From Clostridia bacterium (lineage in GTDB: Bacteria; Bacillota; Clostridia; Oscillospirales; Acutalibacteraceae), in NCBI GenBank assembly GCA_017428085.1, contig JAFRRP010000033.1:49628-113627 (forward strand): DNA of 64,000 nt. The letters run 5' to 3'. The notes beneath the pieces were generated by a model. That model searched no databases and was not told the origin of the DNA. It worked only from the letters and a program-made list of their open reading frames with translations. The position numbers and the translations under genes were made by a program. Positions 44,803-52,820 of this stretch are shown in pieces (the first letter of the stretch is position 1; each line of letters begins with the position of its first letter).

Positions 44803-45725
44803 GCCTGCAACGCCTCCAAAGTGCTTTGCAGCGTTTTCCTGTCTTCCACGCGCAGGATCTTTACGTCCTTCAGCGTCTTCTTGACCAGGCCGGACAACGT
44901 CTTTCCCGCGCCGCACTCGATAAACGTATCGACGCCGTTCGCCTTCATATTCTCCAGCGTCGCGACCCAGCGGACGGGGCTCATCGCCTGCCGGACGAGC
45001 AGCGCCGCCACGGCGGAACCGTCCGTCAAAGGTTTGCCGTCCACGTTCATATAGACGGGGACCGAAGGATCGTTGAAGGTCACCGCATTGAATTCTTTCT
45101 CCAGCCGTTTCGCCGCGGGCTCCATCATGGCGCAGTGGAACGGGGCGCTGACGGCCAGCTTGACGCAGCGGAGGCCGGCCGCTTCCGCCAGCTCGCACGC
45201 TTCATCCACGCCGGCAGCCGAACCGGAAACCACCGTCTGCACGGGGCTGTTATAATTGGCGGCGACCACGTAACCCTTCGTGACCTTCGCGCAGATCTCC
45301 TCGACCTGCTCCGCCGTTGCGCCGACAAACGCGGCCATGCCGCCCTCGCCGGGGGCGACGGCTTCCTGCATCGCGTCCGCACGGATCTGGATCACGCGGA
45401 ACGCTTCGTCCGCGGAGATCGCGCCCGCGTATGCCAGCGCGGCGTATTCGCCGAGGGAAAAGCCCGCGACGGCGTCCGCTTCCACGCCATGCGCCCTTAA
45501 TACCGTCGCCGCGGCAAGATCGCCCGCCAGCATACAGGGCTGGGTATTATGCGTCAGGTTCAGATCCTCCTGCGCGCCCTCAAAGCAAACGTCGGAGATC
45601 GATCTGCCGAGCGCCGCGTCCGCCTTGTCAAAAACCTCTTTCGCGGCCGGTTCGCTGTCATACAGATCTTTCATCATGCCGGGGTACTGCGCCCCCTGGC
45701 CGGAAAACAAAAATGCGATTTTCAT
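44799..45725 (-). CDS. fabD: Malonyl-CoA:ACP transacylase
   Basis: Loads malonyl groups from CoA onto carrier proteins. 308 residues. FLFSGQGAQYPGM near the start, nucleophile in AVAGFSLGEYAAL (S90), arginine in QIRADAMQEA (R115), histidine in SAPFHCAMMEP (H197), and FIECGAGKTLSGL at the end. ATG 45725 follows AAAGGA. It is placed immediately ahead of the KASIII/SDR genes rather than in a standard fab operon, so it probably serves the local carriers. Overlaps the next gene by four bases. Confidence 0.95.
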   Translation of the reverse strand: MKIAFLFSGQGAQYPGMMKDLYDSEPAAKEVFDKADAALGRSISDVCFEGAQEDLNLTHNTQPCMLAGDLAAATVLRAHGVEADAVAGFSLGEYAALAYAGAISADEAFRVIQIRADAMQEAVAPGEGGMAAFVGATAEQVEEICAKVTKGYVVAANYNSPVQTVVSGSAAGVDEACELAEAAGLRCVKLAVSAPFHCAMMEPAAKRLEKEFNAVTFNDPSVPVYMNVDGKPLTDGSAVAALLVRQAMSPVRWVATLENMKANGVDTFIECGAGKTLSGLVKKTLKDVKILRVEDRKTLQSTLEALQA

Positions 45726-45769
45726 TTTCAATAATCCTTTCTATCGTTCACGGCAGACGCGCCGCCGGA

Positions 45770-46408
45770 TCATGATATCTTTCTGGCAGGATTGCCGGAA
45801 ACCGTCGTGCCCGGCTTTACGTTTTTAACGACGATACTGCCGTCCAAAACACGTGCGCGGTCGCCTACCGTTACCCCGTGGGGAACAAACGCGCAGCTCC
45901 CGATAAAGGCTTCCTCCCCGACGCCGTCGCAGATCACGTTCGCGAAACGCATAACGGTACTGTAGGCGCCGATGCTGCCCTCCACGGCCAGCATGGAGTC
46001 GCAGACGGTCACGTAGTCCCCGACGGAGACGGATATCGTGACAGAATAGGCGTCCATCACAGCGCCTTCCCCGAAGGTCATCGGACGGCATATCATCCAT
46101 GGGGAACAGACCGTTTCGAACCGGCCGCCGCGGGATAAGATCATGGCAACCGCAGCCCTCTTTGACGCCGGGTCCTTTATCCCCAGGACGTAACGCGCGT
46201 CCCGACGCATGGGATGGGAAGCAAGATCGCCGAGCCGTTCCGCCGGAGCAGGCATGCCGCCGAAAGGCGCCGGCGCGTCGCTGACGTAACCGAGGATCCG
46301 GTACCGCGACCCGGCATCGTTCCGGGCAAGATACGCGTTGATCCGGCGCAGCAGATCCAGGATCTCCAGACCGAAAACGTCCTCGCACACCAAAATCACG
46401 TCTGTCAT
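45770..46408 (-). CDS. PglD/NeuD-like hexapeptide-repeat protein 2
   Basis: 212 residues: an N-terminal Rossmann-like substrate domain (VILVCEDVFGLEILDLL, YRILGYVSD) and a left-handed beta-helix with hexapeptide repeats (FIGSCAFVPHGVTVGDRARVL split over turns, ending VSGNPARKIS). This is the sugar O/N-acyltransferase plan. Aligned by eye to PglD, the catalytic histidine (usual EHDCxIGD) is replaced here in MLAVEGSIGAYS. It may therefore use another base, another acyl donor, or serve a non-catalytic role. Tandem with protein 1, 18 bases apart. Confidence 0.82.
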   Translation of the reverse strand: MTDVILVCEDVFGLEILDLLRRINAYLARNDAGSRYRILGYVSDAPAPFGGMPAPAERLGDLASHPMRRDARYVLGIKDPASKRAAVAMILSRGGRFETVCSPWMICRPMTFGEGAVMDAYSVTISVSVGDYVTVCDSMLAVEGSIGAYSTVMRFANVICDGVGEEAFIGSCAFVPHGVTVGDRARVLDGSIVVKNVKPGTTVSGNPARKIS

Positions 46409-46426
46409 ATAAAAGCTCCGTTTGCC

Positions 46427-47065
46427 TTAAATTTCCCTCGCCGGGCAGCCGAATACCGTTGCGCCGCTGCGGACGTCCTCCCTGACGATGGTGCCCGCGG
46501 AGATCTGCGCGTCGTCGCCGACGACGACGCCGTCTGTCACGACGGCATGGCTGCCGATAAAAACGCGTTTACCGATCCGGGCGTTTTCCACAACGGTAAA
46601 ACCGGTCGTGGTACTGAAATCGCCGATCTCGGCGCCGGGACAAAGCATGGACCCCGCCACGTTGACGAAATCGCCCAGCTTTACGCCGGAACAGATCCGG
46701 TAGGCGGAAATGATACACCCCTCGCCGAAGCTGGTTTCCGGCAGAATAATGCACCAGGGGGCGATGATCGTTTCGAACCGACAGCCACGCGCCTTCAGCA
46801 TAGCGGAGAGTTTTTCTTTGGTCGAGGGAGAAGCCGCGCCGAGCACATACCGTTCGTTCCCGATCGGCTGCCAGTCGGAAATACTGCCGAGAACGGGATA
46901 ATCGACTCCCGTGCCCTCAAGCGCGTCAGGGTTATCGTCCAGAAAGCCGAGAATACGGAAAGGGGCCTCTTCCCCTTTCTGCGCCGCGTAGAAGAGGCTC
47001 TTTTCAATGAAAGCTGCCGCCTCCAGGCCGAATCCGCCCGCGCATACAATGATAAGGTCCTGCAT
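46427..47065 (-). CDS. PglD/NeuD-like hexapeptide-repeat protein 1
   Basis: 212 residues, paralogue of the next gene. N-terminal LIIVCAGGFGLEAAAFI with the FRILGFLDDNP block, then left-handed beta-helix turns (FVNVAGSMLCPGAEIGD, RVFIGSHAVVTDGVVVG), ending TVFGCPAREI. In PglD-type enzymes the histidine of EHDCxIGD is the general base; here the equivalent reads MLCPGAEIGD. ATG 47065 is set by GGAGG six bases upstream. A neighbouring DegT aminotransferase and PglC-type transferase suggest that the substrate is an amino sugar nucleotide. Confidence 0.83.
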   Translation of the reverse strand: MQDLIIVCAGGFGLEAAAFIEKSLFYAAQKGEEAPFRILGFLDDNPDALEGTGVDYPVLGSISDWQPIGNERYVLGAASPSTKEKLSAMLKARGCRFETIIAPWCIILPETSFGEGCIISAYRICSGVKLGDFVNVAGSMLCPGAEIGDFSTTTGFTVVENARIGKRVFIGSHAVVTDGVVVGDDAQISAGTIVREDVRSGATVFGCPAREI

Positions 47066-47091
47066 CTTCAACCTCCGGCTGCATCAATAAT

Positions 47092-48111
47092 CTATAAAAA
47101 CTGCCGCAGCAGCTCGCAAATCCTTTGCATATCGTCCGCGCCGTATCGCTGGTCGCAGACAAGGCTTAATCCGTTCTCATAAAAAACGCGCGCGTCTCTG
47201 CTGATATGATGGAGCTCCGTAAGGGGCCAGTGTACCGGCAGAAAAACGCCGTTCTCCGTAAATTTCCCGCGCAGCGCGTCCCGTTTGCCGTCCGGCACAA
47301 GGATCGGCACGAAGAGAGGACAATCGTCGGGACCGAGCCGCGGGAACACCGCCAGGTCTCCCGCCGTTTCCAGCAGGATCTCCGCGTTGCGCCGCCGAAC
47401 GGCACGCATACGGACAGTATCGACCGCACGCGCCGCGGCTTCATCCTGCGGATCGCCCCCGCGAACGGGGACGGAACGAAGCGACTCCTCCGCGGTATGG
47501 AAAACCTCCAGAAACCGCTTGTCCGCCGCGCCGCCTTTTATATAATCCGCCTTTTGCGCGAACGCCGCGCGGCGCAGTTTGATATATGCATCGTCCGGCG
47601 TCAGCGTGCCCGAAGGCAGCCGGCCGCCCCGCTTCCATACAAAGCCGCCCGTGGCGAAGGCGCCCCACTTGCGAAGGGAACCGAAATAATAGTCCGCGTC
47701 GTCGGGGATACGGGTAAACACGCCGTGCGTCAGATCGCGGATCACCACGCCTTCCGGCAAAGGAAGATCGGAGGAAGCATAACCGAAATAATCCATCACA
47801 AGGATCGCGTCCGCCGTCCCCGCGGGAGGGAACACATACCTCAGACCGCCTTCCGGAGCGGGCAGGACGTCGTAAAACAACGGTTCGATCCCCAATTCAA
47901 GGAACGGTTCTATCATCGAGTGGCAGCACCAGGAAGGCAGCGCCACCGTGCCGAACGGCTGACGGCGGCGGATATCCTCCGCGATCAGAGGAAAAGCCTG
48001 CCGGCCCGCTCCGAGCCAAAGCGTATCAGACGGGAACAGCCCGTTCTCTTTTTCCGACAACGGCGGATACGCCCAAAACTCGCTGCCGATCTCTTTGCAA
48101 CTGGTCTTCAT
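47092..48111 (-). CDS. DegT-like PLP-fold protein
   Basis: 339 residues. Aspartate aminotransferase fold type I: TLWLGAGRQAFPLI, VALPSWCCHSMIEPF, AILVMDYFGYAS, VIRDLTHGVF, and a lysine in YFGSLRKWGAFATGGF (K148) at the Schiff-base position. It is divergent from the canonical DegT enzyme at 49918. It could be a sugar aminotransferase, or an enzyme that makes a different amine. ATG 48111 follows AAAGGA. Confidence 0.75.
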   Translation of the reverse strand: MKTSCKEIGSEFWAYPPLSEKENGLFPSDTLWLGAGRQAFPLIAEDIRRRQPFGTVALPSWCCHSMIEPFLELGIEPLFYDVLPAPEGGLRYVFPPAGTADAILVMDYFGYASSDLPLPEGVVIRDLTHGVFTRIPDDADYYFGSLRKWGAFATGGFVWKRGGRLPSGTLTPDDAYIKLRRAAFAQKADYIKGGAADKRFLEVFHTAEESLRSVPVRGGDPQDEAAARAVDTVRMRAVRRRNAEILLETAGDLAVFPRLGPDDCPLFVPILVPDGKRDALRGKFTENGVFLPVHWPLTELHHISRDARVFYENGLSLVCDQRYGADDMQRICELLRQFL

Positions 48112-48156
48112 GCCCGTCCTTTCGCCCTGATCGGGCCCGGCGAACGCGCCGCCGGC

Positions 48157-49200
48157 TTACTCGTCCGCGGGAGCCCTGTACTTCGGGAAGAAACCGCTGT
48201 CGATCGGGGGCCTCATCCCGACCAGCGCGTCGTACTTTTCCTGATCGAAGATCCTGCGGCCGATACAATACCGGTTGAGTTCTCCTTTGTAGAAAGCCCG
48301 CTTGAATTTGAACAGGCTGTCCTCTTCCGAACCGACGCCGCCGCCGAGATAAAAAGTGGAAAAGCCGTGTTCGCAGCCCCACAGAGCCGCGCGGTATAAA
48401 AGCAGATTGGTGGCGGCGAGAGAGCTGTACTCCCGGAGAGAGCCGGACAGATGGTAATTGAGCCGGCCGTTGGCCGCCAATATGATGGAAGCGGCGATGA
48501 TCTCGCCGTCTTTTTCCGCCCAGAATACCTGCGCGTTCAGAGGCAGATCGTCCAGCACGGAGCGATAAAAAGGCGCATCGAAATAATAGTATTTTTCCGC
48601 GTTGTCCCGATCCATCGTTCCGTCGTAGATCGCGCGGAACCGTTCGTAGATCGCGGGGAACCTGCCGTTATAGATCTGCACGTCGTTTTTGACGGCCTTG
48701 CGGATCACGTTGCGGTTTTTGCTGCTCATATTGTTCCAAATCGCCTCGGGGGAAGACAGATCGAGATGGACCACCTCGCCGAGCCGGATCACGTCGTAAA
48801 AGCCCTCGCAGGGGATATGGTTTTTCAGCATGGGATGGAACCGGACGAATTCCGAAACGATCCCGTTCTTTTTCAGCCAGTCCTCATAGAGACGGAACAG
48901 CTCCCCGGTATCGTCTCCCTCGATCAGCCAGCAGCCGTAGCCGTAAGGCGTCGTAAAATCAAAGTACTCCCCCTCGGGGATCCGCCCCGCAAAATACGGA
49001 GACTGCGCCACATCGCGCTTCATCACGACGTTAATCCCCCTGGCCCCCTCGGTTTCGACGAAAAACAGCAACGGTTCCCCGTCGCCATGAAGCTGAAAGG
49101 CCTTAACGTAGCCGCTGAGCCAATAAATATCATGATCTTTGAAAGAACGGACGACCCCGTCCCACTGTTCAGACTGCGCCGTTGTATATACCGTAAGCAT
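48157..49200 (-). CDS. FemAB/BioF2-like GNAT-fold transferase
   Basis: 347 residues with two GNAT-like halves. VRFHPMLKNH and WNNMSSKNRNVIRKAVKNDV in the first half, AQVFWAEKDGEIIAASIILAA and LNYHLSGSLREYSSLAATNLL in the second, then FKRAFYKGELNRY near the C-terminus. This is the PF13480/FemAB family, which transfers amino acids or acyl groups to peptidoglycan or lipid-linked glycans. Strong ribosome site GGAGG before ATG 49200. It may attach an aminoacyl group or join the acyl group to the glycan; unproven. Confidence 0.83.
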   Translation of the reverse strand: MLTVYTTAQSEQWDGVVRSFKDHDIYWLSGYVKAFQLHGDGEPLLFFVETEGARGINVVMKRDVAQSPYFAGRIPEGEYFDFTTPYGYGCWLIEGDDTGELFRLYEDWLKKNGIVSEFVRFHPMLKNHIPCEGFYDVIRLGEVVHLDLSSPEAIWNNMSSKNRNVIRKAVKNDVQIYNGRFPAIYERFRAIYDGTMDRDNAEKYYYFDAPFYRSVLDDLPLNAQVFWAEKDGEIIAASIILAANGRLNYHLSGSLREYSSLAATNLLLYRAALWGCEHGFSTFYLGGGVGSEEDSLFKFKRAFYKGELNRYCIGRRIFDQEKYDALVGMRPPIDSGFFPKYRAPADE

Positions 49201-49229
49201 ATTTGATCCTCCGAAAATGCGCGGCGTCC

Positions 49230-49898
49230 TTATTCTTTCCCTGCGGGCTCCTCACGCCCGGCCCGCTCGATATGCAAGCTCACAGGAGCTTCCTCGCCTT
49301 GTCCGATACCTTCCCGTTTGAACACCTTTATCACGGTATTGAACAGAATCCGTACATCCTGAGCAAACGACATTTTTTCGATATACTGCAGGTCGAAGGC
49401 AAACTTCTGCTCCCATGAGAGGTCGTTCCTTCCGCTGACCTGCGCCAAACCGGTCAAACCGGGACGCACGTCATGGCGGTGGTGTTCCTCTTCGGTATAA
49501 TACTTCAGGTAAATCTCCGCCAAAGGCCGCGGGCCGACGAAGCTCATGTCGCCTTTAAAGATGTTGACGATCTCCGGCAGTTCATCCAGCGAAGCGGCGC
49601 GCATAATGCGACCGAAGCGAGTAAGACGCCGTTCGTCCGGCAGGAGCTTTCCGTCAGCGTCGGTCTCATTTGTCATGGATCGAAATTTGTAAAGCAGAAA
49701 AATCTGCTCTTTTCCCGTTTTCGGGTCGATTTTTCCGGGACGACGCGCTTTATAGATGACCGGGCTGCCGAGTTTACAGCGGACCAGAACGGCAAGGACA
49801 GCGAAGAGCCAGAAAAAAAGCAGAATAAATAGACCGGAAAAGACGACGTCCAGAAAACGCTTGCCGTATTTTCCGTAAAAGCCCTGATGATATTTCAC
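49230..49898 (-). CDS. PglC/WecP-like phosphosugar transferase
   Basis: 222 residues. A monotopic phosphoglycosyl transferase that starts a glycan by moving a sugar-1-phosphate to undecaprenyl phosphate. N-terminal reentrant helix (FLDVVFSGLFILLFFWLFAV), LLYKFRSMTNETDADG, the Asp-Glu dyad in RAASLDELPEIVNIFKGDMS, SFVGPRPLAEIYL, and RPGLTGLAQVSGRNDLSW. Lacks the four-helix N-terminal part of WbaP, so it is the short PglC type. GTG 49898 is set by AAAGGA eight bases upstream; the longer reading would overlap the previous stop. C-terminal 20 residues are charged and variable. Confidence 0.93.
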   Translation of the reverse strand: MKYHQGFYGKYGKRFLDVVFSGLFILLFFWLFAVLAVLVRCKLGSPVIYKARRPGKIDPKTGKEQIFLLYKFRSMTNETDADGKLLPDERRLTRFGRIMRAASLDELPEIVNIFKGDMSFVGPRPLAEIYLKYYTEEEHHRHDVRPGLTGLAQVSGRNDLSWEQKFAFDLQYIEKMSFAQDVRILFNTVIKVFKREGIGQGEEAPVSLHIERAGREEPAGKE

Positions 49899-49917
49899 GG
49901 TAAAGTTCCTTTCTTTA

Positions 49918-51237
49918 CTACGCAAAACAGCGGCGGATCATATCAATCACCGCATCCTGCTGCGCGGGCGTCATTTTGTTGTCGCTGGGCAGGCAGAGAC
50001 CGCGGGCGAAGATATCCGCGCCGACGTCCACGCCGGAACCGGCGATATAGGCGTTGCTTCTGGCGCGGCCGCTGCCCTCTGCCGTGATGAAGGGGTGGGA
50101 CCTGTAGATCGGCTGCATATGCATCGGCTTCCAGATGGGACGGCCTTCCGCGTTGATAGAGGCGATGGCGTCCAGTATTTCCGACGGGCTGCTTTTCCCG
50201 GGCTCGGACCGGTACAGGTAATCCACCTCGCCGCGCACGCTGGGAGCCATGGCATCCCGGTCGATGATCATGCAGGAGAGCCAGAAATTCGGCATGGACT
50301 TTTCCGCATCCCAGGGATTCATTTTTACCGGAAGATCTTTCAGCCCGGCCTCATAACGCTCGTAAATGGCTTTCTTTTGCGCCATATGCTCCGCCAGATA
50401 CGGGATCTGCCCCCTGACGACGCCGGCGATGATATTGCTCATCCGGTAATTGTAACCGATTTCCTCGTGCTGGTACCAGGGAGCCGCCTCGCGGGACTGG
50501 GTGGACCACTTGCGCACCTTTTCCGCGTCTTCCCGGCTGTTCGTCAGGAACATGCCGCCGGCGGACCCGGTGATGATCTTGTTGCCGTTGAACGAAATGC
50601 AGTTGTAATCGCCCAAAGCGCCGGTTTCGACCCATTCGCCGTTCAGCAGGTACTTTGCGCCGAGACTTTCCGCGGCATCTTCCACGATCAGCGCGCCGTG
50701 CTTATCGCAAACAGCCTTCAGTTCATCCATTTTGCCGGGCGTTCCGTAGAGATGCGCGATGACGACCAGACGGACCTCCGGATAGATCTCAAACGCTTTT
50801 TCCAACGCCTCCGGGCTCATGTTCCAGGTATCGTACTCCGTATCGATAAAAACGGCGTCGCCGTCTTCATACGCAATGGGATTGATGCTGGCGTCGAAGG
50901 TCATATCCGAAGCGAACACTTTTTTGCCGGCCAGCGTACCGGCGTTCGGCTTTGCCTGCCCGTAGAGCTTTTCACCGGCAAGTTTTGTCGCAAGGTGAAG
51001 CGCCGCGGTACCCTGAGAAAGCCCGACGGCATACCGGACGCCGACGAACTCCGCGATCTGTTTCTCCACTTCGTTGATATTCGCGCCCACCGTGGAAACC
51101 CAGTTGGTCTGGATCGCGTCATCCACCCATTTCTGTTCATCCCCGTGCATCGTGGGAGAAGACAGCCACAGTTTTTTCTCAAAAGGGACGACGCCCGAAA
51201 AACGAGGATCGCCCGCGATAAAATCAAACTTTTCCAT
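49918..51237 (-). CDS. DegT/DnrJ/EryC1-type sugar aminotransferase
   Basis: 439 residues. PLP enzyme that aminates a keto-sugar nucleotide. LSSPTMHGDEQKWVDDA, VGLSQGTAALHLATKL, FASDMTFDASINPI, VEDAAESLGAKY, and Schiff-base lysine in CISFNGNKIITGSAGG (K220). MHMQPIYRSHP and RGLCLPSDNKMTPAQ close the C-terminus. It is close to PglE-type enzymes, and with the PglC- and PglD-like genes suggests a 4-amino or 2,4-diamino-trideoxyhexose; no PglF-type dehydratase is in the window. First gene of the locus. AGGAGA before ATG 51237. Confidence 0.93.
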   Translation of the reverse strand: MEKFDFIAGDPRFSGVVPFEKKLWLSSPTMHGDEQKWVDDAIQTNWVSTVGANINEVEKQIAEFVGVRYAVGLSQGTAALHLATKLAGEKLYGQAKPNAGTLAGKKVFASDMTFDASINPIAYEDGDAVFIDTEYDTWNMSPEALEKAFEIYPEVRLVVIAHLYGTPGKMDELKAVCDKHGALIVEDAAESLGAKYLLNGEWVETGALGDYNCISFNGNKIITGSAGGMFLTNSREDAEKVRKWSTQSREAAPWYQHEEIGYNYRMSNIIAGVVRGQIPYLAEHMAQKKAIYERYEAGLKDLPVKMNPWDAEKSMPNFWLSCMIIDRDAMAPSVRGEVDYLYRSEPGKSSPSEILDAIASINAEGRPIWKPMHMQPIYRSHPFITAEGSGRARSNAYIAGSGVDVGADIFARGLCLPSDNKMTPAQQDAVIDMIRRCFA

Positions 51238-51434
51238 TATCTTGTCTCCTGTTCCATCAGCAGATCCATTGCGGGAAGAAACCGCGCGGGACCCGGTAAA
51301 ATATTGGCGATGGCCCGTCTGCGCAATACGAAAAACCGGATACCGCGCCGCGTTGCGGCACGCCCGACGGACAACGCAACCGGCTGCGGCAACGCCCGAT
51401 TTACGACAGAAACCAACCGCCTCCGCAAAAAAAT
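51238..51434 (-). promoter_or_regulatory. Untranslated leader of the glycan locus
   Basis: About 197 bases lie between the predicted transcription start and the first ATG. They include an imperfect hairpin (51347-51357 with 51375-51384, GTTGCG/CGCAAC core). No known riboswitch pattern was recognised, and no leader peptide with a ribosome site. The gap 51238-51551 holds only this leader and the promoter. Confidence 0.4.
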
Positions 51435-51441
51435 CGCTTTT

Positions 51442-51469
51442 ATTATATCATACATAAAAAAAAAAGCAA
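51442..51469 (-). promoter_or_regulatory. Promoter of the 28-kb minus-strand locus
   Basis: On the minus strand: -35 TTGCTT (51469-51464), 16-base spacer rich in T, -10 TATAAT (51447-51442) with TG one base upstream of the -10. It is the strongest-looking promoter ahead of the locus, and gene gaps down to the Wzy gene are short enough for one transcript. Confidence 0.82.
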
Positions 51470-51551
51470 GTCTTTTTTCAAAAGTAAATAATAACAAGCC
51501 GCTTGCAACGAAACCGCGATTTGCAGATCCGGTGCACAAAAACGGATGGGA

Positions 51552-52775
51552 TCAATCCCACGTGATCACGATCTGTTTTTCCGTGGTGGTTTCCGCGGAA
51601 GGCGCATCGGTCTCCGGCTGCGGCTCCGCGGCGTTGCTGACGGAGGGGATCGCCGTTTCGGGCAATCCCAGCGACTGCATGGAATTGATGTATTCCGCGC
51701 CGACGGCGCCGCGGAACGTGACGCGGACGAATTTATCCGGGTCGGGGGCGGTGATATCGCCCGTGACGGCGTCCTGTTCCCACAGCCCGCTGCTGATCAT
51801 GCCGCAGGTGACGACGGTGGCGCCGCTTTTCGTCTCCACGGAAGTCACACGGGGGGTATAAAGCGGTTCCATCGTGGTCATGGGGATATAATAAGCGGCG
51901 TCCTCCGCGCTGTACTGAAAGGTATAGCCGTAACCCTCCGCGGAACCGTGGACGATAGGCCGCTGGGTACCGAAATAGGAAGCGTACGCGGCTTCCACGT
52001 CCGCCTGCGGCACGCAGAGCTCCCCGTTGGCGTAGGTATACCGGTTGGGGTCCACGCCCGCGCCGACGATGCTCCAGACGGAGACCTTGATCAGATCCTC
52101 CATGGAGGCGGCGGAGATATCGTCGAAGGGTTCCGGATCCACCGCCGCGACGGCGATCAGCCGGGCGGCATAGGCGGCGCAGCGCTCCTCGTTCCTTTTC
52201 GTCTGATAGGCGGAAACGCCCCTTACGCCGAGCACGACGGCGCAGGCAAAGCCGAAGATCGCGAAGATCACCACGAAAACGCCCACGGCAAACTGCGCGC
52301 GCCGGCTGCGCAGCTCCGAGCGCTTTTCGCCGGTTGCCTTGCGCATGGCATCCCTGTACGCCGCCTCATAGGCGTCGTTGGTAGAAGAGTCCGAATAAAC
52401 GGACTGTCTTTCCGACCGCTGCGCGTACGGACGGTACGACGCCGGAACGCGCCTTTGCGGCGCGGGGCTGCCGCGGAACGTTTCCTCTCCCGAAGCGGGA
52501 TGCGGCCCGGGAGCGACGGGGGACGCGGGACGACGGATCTCCGCAGGGGGCTCCTGCCGACGCGGTTCGGCGGCAGGCCGCGGCGCGTCCTCCGCCGACG
52601 GGACCGGCCGCGCGCCATGTTCATCCGTCTCCGGCGCGCGCGGCGCGGCGGCCTCTTCCCGAAGCCGCTGCTCGTCCTCGCCCCAGGCGTGGAACCTGTC
52701 CAGCGCCTTCTGGATCTCGGGGTCCGTTATCTTTTCCCGTATGATGTCGTAATAGCCGTTGCGTTCTTCGTCCAT
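51552..52775 (-). CDS. Single-pass membrane protein of unknown function
   Basis: 407 residues; family not recognised. Residues 1-30 are an acidic soluble start (MDEERNGYYDIIREKITDPE). Residues 40-150 are a disordered Pro/Arg/Ala/Glu linker. One membrane helix lies at about 165-190 (FAVGVFVVIFAIFGFACAVVLG). The rest is an outside domain of about 215 residues with SVWSIVGAGVDPNRYTYANG, PQADVEAAYASYFG and YTFQYSAEDAAYYIPM, ending in a Thr/Glu-rich tail. It is 45 bases after the G5/M23 peptidase and probably co-transcribed, which suggests an envelope role. Confidence 0.75.
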   Translation of the reverse strand: MDEERNGYYDIIREKITDPEIQKALDRFHAWGEDEQRLREEAAAPRAPETDEHGARPVPSAEDAPRPAAEPRRQEPPAEIRRPASPVAPGPHPASGEETFRGSPAPQRRVPASYRPYAQRSERQSVYSDSSTNDAYEAAYRDAMRKATGEKRSELRSRRAQFAVGVFVVIFAIFGFACAVVLGVRGVSAYQTKRNEERCAAYAARLIAVAAVDPEPFDDISAASMEDLIKVSVWSIVGAGVDPNRYTYANGELCVPQADVEAAYASYFGTQRPIVHGSAEGYGYTFQYSAEDAAYYIPMTTMEPLYTPRVTSVETKSGATVVTCGMISSGLWEQDAVTGDITAPDPDKFVRVTFRGAVGAEYINSMQSLGLPETAIPSVSNAAEPQPETDAPSAETTTEKQIVITWD

Positions 52776-52820
52776 TGTGATATCCCCGTATCGTTCAGGT
52801 TCAGTTCATTGGTCGGCCGG

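Noticed and set aside
38550..45725. Housekeeping type II fatty acid synthesis operon
   Set aside because: Three KASIII copies, no FabF, FabZ, FabI/K, PlsX or acc genes, ACPs without the AcpP DSLD motif, and a glycan-locus setting. FabD alone is not enough for that call.
51238..51539. Open frame over the leader of the glycan locus
   Set aside because: Its upstream ATGs fall in or before the -10 box, so it could not be translated from the predicted promoter, and the composition is random Arg-rich.
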